Assembly: GCF_024746835.1 (NCBI RefSeq)
Contig: NZ_CP080531.1
Span: 5,290,001 to 5,354,000, forward strand
Length of the DNA stretch: 64,000 nucleotides
Source of the DNA: Mesorhizobium sp. AR02
Lineage (GTDB): Bacteria > Pseudomonadota > Alphaproteobacteria > Rhizobiales > Rhizobiaceae
Direction of reading: 5' to 3'
The position numbers were made by a program, and so were the translations under genes. The notes under the pieces were generated by a model. That model saw only the letters and a program-made list of their open reading frames with translations. It did no database searches and was not told the origin of the DNA. Positions 8,989 to 17,409 of the stretch are shown piece after piece; position 1 is the first letter of the stretch, and each line of letters starts with the position of its first letter.

Positions 8989-10182
8989 GTGCGCACCTCT
9001 GTCGAGGTCGCCGACATCTTCCGTGCTGCCGGCCCCGCCTATCGGGCCGCCCATGCAGGTCACCTGAGCCTCATCCAGCTCAAGGTGATGTCGGCGATCG
9101 AGCATTGCCGCACCGCGGCGCTCGGCGGTCACGTCGAGGCCTGCGAGGACTGCGGCCAATGGCGGATCGCCTATAACAGCTGCCGCAACCGGCACTGTCC
9201 CAGGTGCCAGGGCGCGGCCGCGCGTACATGGCTCGCCGAGCGCGAAGCCGACCTGCTGCCAGTCGGCTACTTCCACGTCGTGTTCACGCTGCCCGCCGAG
9301 GTCGCCGTCATCGCGTTCCACAACAAGGCGCTGGTCTATGACCTGCTGTTCAAGGCGGCATCGGAGACGATGCTGGCGATCGCGGCGGATCCCAAGCACC
9401 TCGGCGCGCGCATCGGCATCACCGCCGTGCTCCACACATGGGGCTCGGCAATGACGCACCATCCTCATGTCCACATGATCGTGCCGGGCGGCGGCATCAC
9501 GCCGGACGCGTCACGCTGGATATCGTCGCGGCCGGCCTTCCTTCTCCCAGTCAGAGTGCTGGGCAAGCTGTTCCGCCGTCTGTTCCTGACCCGACTGGTC
9601 GCGCTGCACGACGCCGGTCGGCTCGCCTTCTTCGGATCGGCGGCGCACCTCGCCGATCGTCGGGCCTTCCTACGCCACCTGGCTCCCGTCAAGAAGAAGC
9701 GCTGGGTGGTCTACGCCAAGCCGCCCTTCGCCGGTCCCGGGGCGGTGCTCGCCTATCTGTCGCGCTATACCCACCGGGTTGCGATCTCGAACCGCCGCCT
9801 GATCGCCTTCGAAGAGGCTGGGGTCACCTTCCGCTACAAGGATTATCGCCGCGACGGCACCGACCGGCAGCAGGTCATGACGCTCGCCACAGATGAGTTC
9901 ATCCGCCGCTTCCTGCTCCACGTCCTGCCGCGCGGCTTCCATCGCATCCGACATTATGGCCTGCTCGCCGGCTCCGCCCACAAGGCCAGCCTCGCACGCG
10001 CCCGCGAACTGCTGGGCGTCGCTGCCCCGTCCGATGACCACACACCCGAACCAGAGGACTTCCGGCCGCCATGCTCCTGCTGTGGCGGACGCATGATCGT
10101 CATCGAGGTGTTCGAACGGTGGAGGAGGCAGCCGCGCGGACCTCCGAACGCATCGGCACCGATCCGGGAGACCGCTCCATGA
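8989..10182 (+). CDS. IS91-family HUH (Y2) transposase (copy 1)
   Basis: The 397-residue rolling-circle transposase has an N-terminal zinc finger with C52, C55, C65, H69, C70 and C73, the HUH metal-binding motif HPHVH (158-162), and the two catalytic tyrosines in YLSRYTHR (Y256, Y260). It starts at GTG 3 bp after the recombinase stop, so the two are translationally coupled. All key residues are present. The stretch coding residues 41-85 differs from copy 2 at eight bases. Confidence 0.95.
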   Translation: MRTSVEVADIFRAAGPAYRAAHAGHLSLIQLKVMSAIEHCRTAALGGHVEACEDCGQWRIAYNSCRNRHCPRCQGAAARTWLAEREADLLPVGYFHVVFTLPAEVAVIAFHNKALVYDLLFKAASETMLAIAADPKHLGARIGITAVLHTWGSAMTHHPHVHMIVPGGGITPDASRWISSRPAFLLPVRVLGKLFRRLFLTRLVALHDAGRLAFFGSAAHLADRRAFLRHLAPVKKKRWVVYAKPPFAGPGAVLAYLSRYTHRVAISNRRLIAFEEAGVTFRYKDYRRDGTDRQQVMTLATDEFIRRFLLHVLPRGFHRIRHYGLLAGSAHKASLARARELLGVAAPSDDHTPEPEDFRPPCSCCGGRMIVIEVFERWRRQPRGPPNASAPIRETAP

Positions 10183-10600
10183 CCCGGCATGGTCTGATTC
10201 AGCCTCCAGCCACAGGCGCTCAACCTGCGGCGACGGACCCACGCGCGCCCATGGTGCTCAGCGAGGCCCGCAGGGCCCCGTCCGCCTGCGCGCAGAGGCT
10301 ACAAGGCTGTGCGGAGGCTTCACTGAGCGGTCCGTCCGTGTCCACCGCGTCGCCTAACGGGGGCGGTCACGCCGTCGCCGACATCAGCCGCAAACTAAAA
10401 TCCCCATAGCCATCAACTGTGGCCCGCGGGTTCCTGCATGAGAGGCTTTCGTACGCCTCTCGGCACCCGAAACCCTTCAGCATGCACGAACCCGCTTCGC
10501 GGGAGGGTCGCCTCGACCTGAGATGGCGCGACAGGCATTTGACTTGAGCGGGTAGAGGCGTCGATCTGACCATGGAGTTCCCTTCAACGAGGAACTCGCC

Positions 10601-11506
10601 ATGGCTACCCTGTCGACCGATGCACCAATCTCTCCGCTTCGCCAGCGCATGCAGCACGACATGCTCATGCGTGGCCTGGGCTCCCATACCCAGCAGGACT
10701 ACGTTCGTCACGTCCGGCGCTTCGCTGTGTTCCTTGGCCGCTCGCCGGACACTGCGACGGCTGAGGACATCCGCCGATTCCAGCTGCATCAGCATGAGAG
10801 CGGCGTCGGCCCTGCGACGATCAATGGCGCGGTCTCGGCATTGCGGTTCCTGTTCCTCGTGACGCTGAAGCGGCGGGATCTGGCGCGCGCGCTGGTGATT
10901 ATGAGGTATCAGCGCAAGCTGCCCGACGTGCTGAGCGTGGAGGAAGCGGCGCGGCTGCTCGAAGCGGCGCCAGGCATCAAGTACAAGGCCGCGCTCGGTG
11001 TCGCCTATGGCGCTGGTCTGCGCGTGTCCGAGGTCGCGCACCTCAAGGTCGACGACATCGATAGCACACGCATGCTGATCCGCGTTGAACAGGGCAAGGG
11101 ACGCAGGGACCGCAACGCCATGCTCTCGCCGCAACTTCTGGAACTGCTGCGGCTGTGGTGGCGCGAAGGCAGGCGGCGCGGGGTGATGCTCCCGCATGGC
11201 TGGCTGTTCCCAGGGCGCAGCTGCACGGCGCCGATCTCGTCGCGGCAACTGCATCGCGCGGTCCAGGAAGCAGCCGAAGTCGCCGGCATCCGCAAGCGCG
11301 TCAGCCCGCACACGCTGCGCCACAGCTTCGCCACTCATCTGCTCGAACAGGATGTCGACATCCGCGTCATCCAGGTGCTGCTTGGCCACAGCAAGCTCGA
11401 TACCACCGCGCTCTACACCAAGGTCTCGACGCGGACGATCCATGCGGTCGCAGGGCCGCTCGACCGGCTGATGGCGCTGATGGAACACAAGACGCCGCCC
11501 GGCTGA
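10601..11506 (+). CDS. Tyrosine recombinase of IS91-like element (copy 2)
   Basis: The protein sequence is identical to the copy at 8080-8985 and has the same intact catalytic set (R141, H237, R240, H263, Y272). See that entry for function. Confidence 0.93.
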   Translation: MATLSTDAPISPLRQRMQHDMLMRGLGSHTQQDYVRHVRRFAVFLGRSPDTATAEDIRRFQLHQHESGVGPATINGAVSALRFLFLVTLKRRDLARALVIMRYQRKLPDVLSVEEAARLLEAAPGIKYKAALGVAYGAGLRVSEVAHLKVDDIDSTRMLIRVEQGKGRRDRNAMLSPQLLELLRLWWREGRRRGVMLPHGWLFPGRSCTAPISSRQLHRAVQEAAEVAGIRKRVSPHTLRHSFATHLLEQDVDIRVIQVLLGHSKLDTTALYTKVSTRTIHAVAGPLDRLMALMEHKTPPG

Positions 11507-11509
11507 GCC

Positions 11510-12703
11510 GTGCGCACCTCTGTCGAGGTCGCCGACATCTTCCGTGCTGCCGGCCCCGCCTATCGGGCCGCCCATGCAGGTCACCTGAGCCTCATCCAGC
11601 TCAAGGTGATGTCGGCGATCGAGCATTGCCGAACCGCGGCGCTCGGCGGTCACGTCGAGGCCTGCGAGGACTGCGGCCAATGGCGGATCGCCTATAACTC
11701 CTGCCGCAACCGGCACTGCCCGAAGTGCCAGGGCGCGGCCGCGCGGACATGGCTCGCCGAGCGTGAAGCCGACCTGCTGCCAGTCGGCTACTTCCACGTC
11801 GTGTTCACGCTGCCCGCCGAGGTCGCCGTCATCGCGTTCCACAACAAGGCGCTGGTCTATGACCTGCTGTTCAAGGCGGCATCGGAGACGATGCTGGCGA
11901 TCGCGGCGGATCCCAAGCACCTCGGCGCGCGCATCGGCATCACCGCCGTGCTCCACACATGGGGCTCGGCAATGACGCACCATCCTCATGTCCACATGAT
12001 CGTGCCGGGCGGCGGCATCACGCCGGACGCGTCACGCTGGATATCGTCGCGGCCGGCCTTCCTTCTCCCAGTCAGAGTGCTGGGCAAGCTGTTCCGCCGT
12101 CTGTTCCTGACCCGACTGGTCGCGCTGCACGACGCCGGTCGGCTCGCCTTCTTCGGATCGGCGGCGCACCTCGCCGATCGTCGGGCCTTCCTACGCCACC
12201 TGGCTCCCGTCAAGAAGAAGCGCTGGGTGGTCTACGCCAAGCCGCCCTTCGCCGGTCCCGGGGCGGTGCTCGCCTATCTGTCGCGCTATACCCACCGGGT
12301 TGCGATCTCGAACCGCCGCCTGATCGCCTTCGAAGAGGCTGGGGTCACCTTCCGCTACAAGGATTATCGCCGCGACGGCACCGACCGGCAGCAGGTCATG
12401 ACGCTCGCCACAGATGAGTTCATCCGCCGCTTCCTGCTCCACGTCCTGCCGCGCGGCTTCCATCGCATCCGACATTATGGCCTGCTCGCCGGCTCCGCCC
12501 ACAAGGCCAGCCTCGCACGCGCCCGCGAACTGCTGGGCGTCGCTGCCCCGTCCGATGACCACACACCCGAACCAGAGGACTTCCGGCCGCCATGCTCCTG
12601 CTGTGGCGGACGCATGATCGTCATCGAGGTGTTCGAACGGTGGAGGAGGCAGCCGCGCGGACCTCCGAACGCATCGGCACCGATCCGGGAGACCGCTCCA
12701 TGA
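11510..12703 (+). CDS. IS91-family HUH (Y2) transposase (copy 2)
   Basis: This copy differs from copy 1 by a single residue, R72K, inside the zinc finger (CPKCQG instead of CPRCQG). Eight nucleotide differences cluster in the codons for residues 41-85, and seven of them are silent. The HUH motif and both tyrosines are intact. Confidence 0.95.
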   Translation: MRTSVEVADIFRAAGPAYRAAHAGHLSLIQLKVMSAIEHCRTAALGGHVEACEDCGQWRIAYNSCRNRHCPKCQGAAARTWLAEREADLLPVGYFHVVFTLPAEVAVIAFHNKALVYDLLFKAASETMLAIAADPKHLGARIGITAVLHTWGSAMTHHPHVHMIVPGGGITPDASRWISSRPAFLLPVRVLGKLFRRLFLTRLVALHDAGRLAFFGSAAHLADRRAFLRHLAPVKKKRWVVYAKPPFAGPGAVLAYLSRYTHRVAISNRRLIAFEEAGVTFRYKDYRRDGTDRQQVMTLATDEFIRRFLLHVLPRGFHRIRHYGLLAGSAHKASLARARELLGVAAPSDDHTPEPEDFRPPCSCCGGRMIVIEVFERWRRQPRGPPNASAPIRETAP

Positions 12704-13252
12704 CCCGGCATGGTCTGATTCAGCCTCCAGCCACAGGCGCTCAACCTGCGGCGACGGACCCACGCGCGCCCATGGTGCTCAGCGAGGCCCGCAGGGCCCC
12801 GTCCGCCTGCGCGCAGAGGCTACAAGGCTGTGCGGAGGCTTCACTGAGCGGTCCGTCCGTGTCCACCGCGTCGCCTAACGGGGGCGGTCACGCCGTCGCC
12901 GACATCAGCCGCAAACTAAAATCCCCATAGCCATCAACTGTGGCCCGCGGGTTCCTGCATGAGAGGCTTTCGTACGCCTCTCGGCACCCGAAACCCTTCA
13001 GCATAGCAGACATTCCTACGGTCCCGTCCCTGCACCCAAAAGCCGACATCGCTAATACAGGCCACAGCCAGCTTTGCGCCAATCATCGGACATTTGCCGA
13101 CGCCGCGGGGCCTCTCGATGCAAGGCGGTCGCTCGCAGAGCAGCGCGAAATGAGGCGAACTGATGCTTGCTTGATACGAAGGTTGGGGCAGGCGATTTGA
13201 ATCTATTCAAAGTTGGTCGAGCAGTTCCTTGGGAGTTGGCACGCAATCGTGT

Positions 13253-14698
13253 CTATCCCCGCATAATGCGATAGACAGTTGCATTACCCTCCACACCTCG
13301 AAGAGGCGCGTCAAAGGCCACGACACGATGGCCGGCAAGCATGTCGCGAATCCCGGGCGCGGAATAGAGCGCCTCGGAAATGCAGACCTGTCCGGCTTCT
13401 GCCAAGGACTGCACGCGCGCGGCGACATTCACGGTCTGGCCGAAATAGTCGAGGTTGTCGTTGAGCGTCACGGCGATCGACGGTCCACAGTGGGCCCCGA
13501 TCTTGAGGATGATCCCAGGCCCGTCGTGGTCGCCGTTGAAGCGATCGATTTCTTCAAAGATGTGGAGTGCAGCCGAAATCGCATCCGAAGGCTGCGAGAA
13601 TACAGCCATCACCGCATCCCCAATCGTCTTGACCACCGCTCCGGAATGTTGCTGAACCGCCGCGTTGACCAGAGCGAAATGCTCGCGGACCAAAGCATAG
13701 GCGTTGAGGTCACCCAGGCGCTCATACATGGCGGTCGAACCCTTGAGGTCCGTGAACAGGAAGGTGATCTGCCTGATGCCGAGCCCCTCCTTCTCGTCGA
13801 CACGTTCGGACCGGAAGAGCTGGCGGAAGGTTTGCCGTGCAAGCAGCGCTCCACCGGAAACATAAGGGTCGAAATCGAGCGCCGGCTTGGTAGTCAGCGC
13901 GACGAGCTCGGGCGGCCAGTTGATGACAAGCAACGAACCTCGCACTGGCCCCCTATTCGCTACCTCAATGACAATCGGACCAGGTGGCACAGCGGACAAC
14001 GCCGGCAAGAAGCGTTTGCCGTCATAATCGATCTTCAGAAGTGTCGGCGCCAACATCGGATCGCCTGATATTGGCACGGCGAATGCGGCCTGCGTCTGCA
14101 CGTTGACGCCCGAAAGGGCGCCCGGTCCAAGGTCGGCGCGGAGAACCGTGGTGGTGCCGGGCGGCAGAAACGTCATGCCCCGAACGAAGCCGCGCAGAAC
14201 GTCAAGAAAGCGAACGTCTTGCCCCGGTAGCCGCCCATCATGTCCGAAGTGGAGCTTCCAGTGAAAATCCTCGACGGGGAGCGTCTCTGGATCGTGGTAC
14301 GGCAGGCGCCGTAACTTCGGCGATACCGAGAAGGTGACCTCGATGAAGTCGTCGAGGTCGGTGTCGCCCGATACGTCGCACAGGCCACAGACGTAGTGGG
14401 TCTTCAGCGTGCGCAGGGCGCCGAAACTATCGAGCACCATCCCGGACTGGGGACAGAGCACATCCCAGCTCATGTCGAATAAGCCACAGCGGGCGGCATG
14501 AAGGAAGAGGTCGATTGCTTCAGGCTCGGCGATTGCGCGGTCGCGAGCAAAGCTCAGCGGATTGACGCGATAGAGTGAGTGGTCGTCGGCGCTCCTGATC
14601 AGCGTCTCGAATTTCGAGATGACGCGTGGGCTCCAGGCTCGCGCCTGCTCCACCTTGGTCATCTTGCTTTCGAGAAGACGATCGTCGACTACCGTCAC
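13253..14698 (-). CDS. Class III adenylate/guanylate cyclase with N-terminal DUF5939-like domain
   Basis: The 481-residue protein has two parts. The N-terminal 280 residues resemble DUF5939, with a paired-Cys motif (VLCPQSG, then CGLCDVSGD) that could bind zinc. The C-terminal cyclase homology domain has the metal-binding aspartate in FLFTDLKGST and the second metal/transition-state region in VKTIGDAVMAVF, plus a GQTVNVAARVQ signature typical of bacterial class III cyclases. No transmembrane segment is seen, so it is probably cytoplasmic. The GTG start at 14698 is the longest option; an ATG at 14662 is possible. The gap to the IS array downstream (13005-13252) holds nothing I recognise. Confidence 0.9.
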   Translation of the reverse strand: MTVVDDRLLESKMTKVEQARAWSPRVISKFETLIRSADDHSLYRVNPLSFARDRAIAEPEAIDLFLHAARCGLFDMSWDVLCPQSGMVLDSFGALRTLKTHYVCGLCDVSGDTDLDDFIEVTFSVSPKLRRLPYHDPETLPVEDFHWKLHFGHDGRLPGQDVRFLDVLRGFVRGMTFLPPGTTTVLRADLGPGALSGVNVQTQAAFAVPISGDPMLAPTLLKIDYDGKRFLPALSAVPPGPIVIEVANRGPVRGSLLVINWPPELVALTTKPALDFDPYVSGGALLARQTFRQLFRSERVDEKEGLGIRQITFLFTDLKGSTAMYERLGDLNAYALVREHFALVNAAVQQHSGAVVKTIGDAVMAVFSQPSDAISAALHIFEEIDRFNGDHDGPGIILKIGAHCGPSIAVTLNDNLDYFGQTVNVAARVQSLAEAGQVCISEALYSAPGIRDMLAGHRVVAFDAPLRGVEGNATVYRIMRG

Positions 14699-14866
14699 GC
14701 CGGATCCTCAATTTTACCTCGAGACAGCCCACTAGAACAACAGCTCGGTGCGAACGGATTGAATTCCTTTATTGTAGCACAGTCCTGTCTAAGAGGCTCA
14801 AAATGGCACGCGGCGCACTGGAGCAGCTGCGCCTAAACGTCATCGTTGATGCGCAGTTCTGCAGAC

Positions 14867-15247
14867 TCAAGCCGGCTTGGCGTATTGCTCCGCGCTCAGC
14901 ACCTCGATGCACTGGAACGGCGCGTTGCCTTCAACCCAGGCGTCGTGGCCGGGCGGGATCGTGTAGGATGTGCCCTTGGTGAATGTCTTTTGCGTGCCGT
15001 CATTCAACTTGACGGTGATCGATCCGGACACGACATAGCCGACATGCGAGACTTGGCAGCTATCGGTCTTGACCACCGGCTTCACGCATTCGGACCATCT
15101 CCAGCCCGGCTCCATGTTCATCCGCGCAAGCGAGTAGCCAGGCAGCCTTACGATTTCGACACGTGTCTTGGCGGGCGAGCGCACCTTGTCCGGCTTGTCA
15201 TGCGACTTGGCTTCGAATTTCGTGACGTTCATTGCAGCTTCGGCCAT
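14867..15247 (-). CDS. Cupin-domain protein
   Basis: The 126-residue single-domain cupin has the first cupin motif around EPGWRWSECVKP, VGYVVSGSITVKLNDG in the barrel, and the second motif region IPPGHDAWVEG. A metal-binding His set is only partly evident, so it may be a binding protein rather than an enzyme. It lies downstream of the monooxygenase-like and methyltransferase genes on the same strand and may be co-transcribed (gap 112 bp). Substrate unknown. Confidence 0.8.
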   Translation of the reverse strand: MAEAAMNVTKFEAKSHDKPDKVRSPAKTRVEIVRLPGYSLARMNMEPGWRWSECVKPVVKTDSCQVSHVGYVVSGSITVKLNDGTQKTFTKGTSYTIPPGHDAWVEGNAPFQCIEVLSAEQYAKPA

Positions 15248-15359
15248 GGCATCCTCCCATATCTAAGCGGTGCCCGACGCTGCGATCGTCGGCGACCGCT
15301 GCCGGATTCATACGCTCAACTATGAGTATTTGCTAATATAATTGGGAGCGTGCGGCTCC

Positions 15360-15665
15360 TTAGCCTTTGGTATCTATTTCGGCGACGACTGTGCCCGAGA
15401 CAGGATCGGTCACGCCGAGGTCGCCGCCGAGATTCTCCAGCATGTCTCGCATGGTGTCCAAAAGGCCGATCATCTGCGGCCGTGCCGATGCGAGGCTGTC
15501 CATGTCTTTCCATTCACCGACGACGCAGAAGGTCCGGTCGCCGGTCTTGATCAGAGCGGCCTTGCGGAAGCCCTTGACGTCGAGGCTTGCCTTCTTGTGT
15601 GCATCGATGAATGCCTGTTCCTTGCCCGGCTTGGTGCGGAACCGAACGACATTGTAGGCAGTCAT
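15360..15665 (-). CDS. Antibiotic biosynthesis monooxygenase-like (dimeric alpha/beta barrel) protein
   Basis: The 101-residue protein starts MTAYNVVRFRTKPGKEQAFI and contains the CVVGEWKDMDSLASARPQM region, typical of the small ferredoxin-like-fold ABM/YgiN family that works as dimers. An ATG at 15665 with GGAGGAAGG upstream sets the start; a TTG four codons earlier overlaps that site and is unlikely. It sits 44 bp downstream of the methyltransferase gene, probably in one operon. No cofactor is needed by some relatives; the reaction here is unknown. Confidence 0.75.
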   Translation of the reverse strand: MTAYNVVRFRTKPGKEQAFIDAHKKASLDVKGFRKAALIKTGDRTFCVVGEWKDMDSLASARPQMIGLLDTMRDMLENLGGDLGVTDPVSGTVVAEIDTKG

Positions 15666-15709
15666 ACCTTCCTCCAATCGATTGCGAAGACTCTCTTGCC
15701 TCGCCAGCC

Positions 15710-16849
15710 TTACGGGCGTGCCTCGAGCACCATGTTGAACGGCGTCTCCGTGGCGCGGCGGAACCGCTTGAACCCGCCGCCCGAAACGACCTTGCGCCGC
15801 CTCGCCTCGCCGGCCTGGGCGCCGAGGCCGAGCCCGACCTCCTGGGAGAGCGACGCAGGCGTGCAGATGAAGGTCGAAGCGGCGTAGTAGATGCGACCGA
15901 CCGGGTTGAGGTTCGCTGACAGCTGGTCGTGGGCGAAGGGCTCGACGATCATCCAGGTGCCGTCTGCCTTGAGCGCGTTGTGCACATGCCTGGCAGCACC
16001 CTCCGGATCGCCCATGTCGTGCAGGCAGTCGAAGAATGCGACGAGATCGTAGGTGCCTGGGAAATCCTTGGCCGCCGCAACCTCGAAGTGGGTGTTGCCG
16101 GCAACGCCGGCCTCTTTCGCGGCGGCGCGGGCGCGCTCGATCGACGGGGCGTGATAGTCGAAGCAGGTGAAGCGCGAGTTCGGGAAGGCCTTGGCCATTA
16201 GCACGGTAGAGGCGCCATGGCCGCAGCCGACATCGGCAACGTCTATGCCGCGCTCCAGCCTTTCGACAACACCATCAAGCGCCGGCAGCCAGGAGTCGAT
16301 CAGATTGGCGTTGTAGCCTGGCCGGAAGAAGCGTTCGGTGCCACGAAACAGGCAGGCGCTGTGGTCGTGCCAGCCGAGGCCCTTGCCGGAGCGAAACGCC
16401 TGTCTGACCTTCTCCTCGTCGAGCCACAGCGTCGAGACGACCTCGAAAGCGCCGGCCATGAAGGCGGGGCTGTCCTCATTGACGAAGACTTGTTCCTGCT
16501 CCGGGCTGAGGTAGAAGCTGTCGCCCGCCTCGTCATATTCGACATAGCCGGCCGCCGCCTGCGCCGAGAGCCACTCGCGGACCAGCCGCTCCTGGGTGCC
16601 GGTCTTATTGGCGAGCTGTGCGGCGGTCATCTTGCCGCTCGCGCTCATTGCCGCGAAAAGGCCGAGCCTGTCGCCCAGCAGCACTGCAGCTCCTGTGGTG
16701 ATGGCGCCCAGATCGCCGACCATCTTTCCAAGCAGCGCCTCAAGCTTTTCCTGGTCGGGTTGCGTCTTCTTATTGCTCGATCCCAAACACTCGCCATCGG
16801 CGACAAGCCAGATCCCGTCACCAGGGAAGGCCTCGCCATAACAATCCAT
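15710..16849 (-). CDS. SAM-dependent class I methyltransferase with winged-helix N-terminus
   Basis: The 379-residue protein has an N-terminal winged-helix dimerisation-like domain (about 35-120, TAAQLANKTGTQERLVREWL) and a Rossmann methyltransferase domain. Motif I is VADVGCGHGAS, the acidic ribose-binding position is in FTCFDYHAPSI, and motif IV is LVAFFDCLHDMGDP. The first about 25 residues (MDCYGEAFPGDG...) look atypical; a TTG near residue 22 could be the real start. It leads a likely operon with the ABM-like and cupin genes. Relatives are annotated only as methyltransferases of unknown substrate. Confidence 0.85.
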   Translation of the reverse strand: MDCYGEAFPGDGIWLVADGECLGSSNKKTQPDQEKLEALLGKMVGDLGAITTGAAVLLGDRLGLFAAMSASGKMTAAQLANKTGTQERLVREWLSAQAAAGYVEYDEAGDSFYLSPEQEQVFVNEDSPAFMAGAFEVVSTLWLDEEKVRQAFRSGKGLGWHDHSACLFRGTERFFRPGYNANLIDSWLPALDGVVERLERGIDVADVGCGHGASTVLMAKAFPNSRFTCFDYHAPSIERARAAAKEAGVAGNTHFEVAAAKDFPGTYDLVAFFDCLHDMGDPEGAARHVHNALKADGTWMIVEPFAHDQLSANLNPVGRIYYAASTFICTPASLSQEVGLGLGAQAGEARRRKVVSGGGFKRFRRATETPFNMVLEARP

Positions 16850-16891
16850 TGTTCGCCCCGCAGCGACTGACTGTTACAGCTTCACAGCAAC

Positions 16892-17224
16892 GTGACCGAC
16901 GCCCTGGAATTCTCGGCGAGCGCAGCCTCCTTGCTGGCGTTCTTCGTCGTGGCATCGGGCGGGATCGGCTCGATTGCCGGTGGCATTGTGGCGGATCGAA
17001 TCGGCCGCGCCGCAACGGCAGCTGCTATGATGGCGGTCTCCCGCCTTTGCGCACTGACCATAGGCGCGCTCACCTTCGTTTCCATCCACCTGACCGGAAC
17101 AGTGGCGCAAGCTATCGGCTGGCGCTGGAGCTTCCTGGTGCCCGGCCCGGTGCTTGGCGTCGTGGCGATGCTGGTGTTGCGATGCATGCTTGCTGCAACG
17201 CGAGTTGCGCAAGGGCTGAAGTAA
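16892..17224 (+). pseudogene. MFS transporter remnant with internal deletion
   Basis: The 110-residue frame resembles two separate pieces of a 12-helix major facilitator. ASGGIGSIAGGIVADRIGRA matches a TM-loop element with the DRxGR motif, and TGTVAQAIGWRWSFLVPGP matches the last helices. In full-length relatives these are separated by more sequence, and the N-terminal half is missing. No signal or proper start is seen. It is best read as a decayed gene. Confidence 0.6.
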
Positions 17225-17409
17225 GGTCCACTACGGGACGATCCGCATAAGCAGGTTAGGCTGTTGAGCCAACGATAGGAACCACACCGAACGGCAACTT
17301 TCTGGCTAGTTCGTCTCGAAACCGGACCGTCTTCTTGCGGCCCCAACCCGGTCTTTGAAAGTGTTTGGGTTTGTCACCAGAGCGGCGGGTCTGGCTAATC
17401 GCTCCCACC

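Larger units (their letters stand above)
7960..10480 (+). mobile_element. IS91-like element, copy 1 of a tandem pair (2521 bp)
   Basis: The unit contains a tyrosine recombinase gene and, 3 bp later, an HUH transposase gene. The left end has a hairpin at 7970-7982 (cccgc-ttc-gcggg). The right end has a hairpin at 10440-10461 (gagaggc, 8-nt loop, gcctctc). Such subterminal hairpins fit rolling-circle (IS91-type) termini. The whole unit recurs exactly 2521 bp downstream. The tetranucleotide GCAT occurs at the outer left junction (7959-7962), between the copies and at the right junction, and no longer target duplication is seen. This fits IS91-type insertion next to a short target. Confidence 0.9.
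10481..13001 (+). mobile_element. IS91-like element, copy 2 of a tandem pair (2521 bp)
   Basis: This is a direct head-to-tail repeat of copy 1. By eye it is identical except for eight substitutions within 11632-11764. The right end stops in ...acccttcag followed by GCAT and then unique DNA (agcagacattcc). Unique flanks on the two sides (cgtccgctttgcgcc and agcagacatt) read as two arms of an interrupted small palindrome, which probably marks the original target. Confidence 0.9.

Noticed and set aside
10367..11995. A 542-codon minus-strand frame across the IS copy junction, with a near-copy at 7918-9474
   Set aside because: It is antisense to the tyrosine recombinase and transposase. It only looks conserved because the element is duplicated.
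7960..13001. Tandem IS copies as an assembly artefact
   Set aside because: The eight clustered differences show that the copies are distinct sequences, so a simple duplicated contig end is unlikely. Long reads would settle it.
12940..13200. An 86-codon plus-strand frame across the right end of IS copy 2
   Set aside because: It spans the IS boundary, has no ribosome-binding site and no domain, and is a chance frame.
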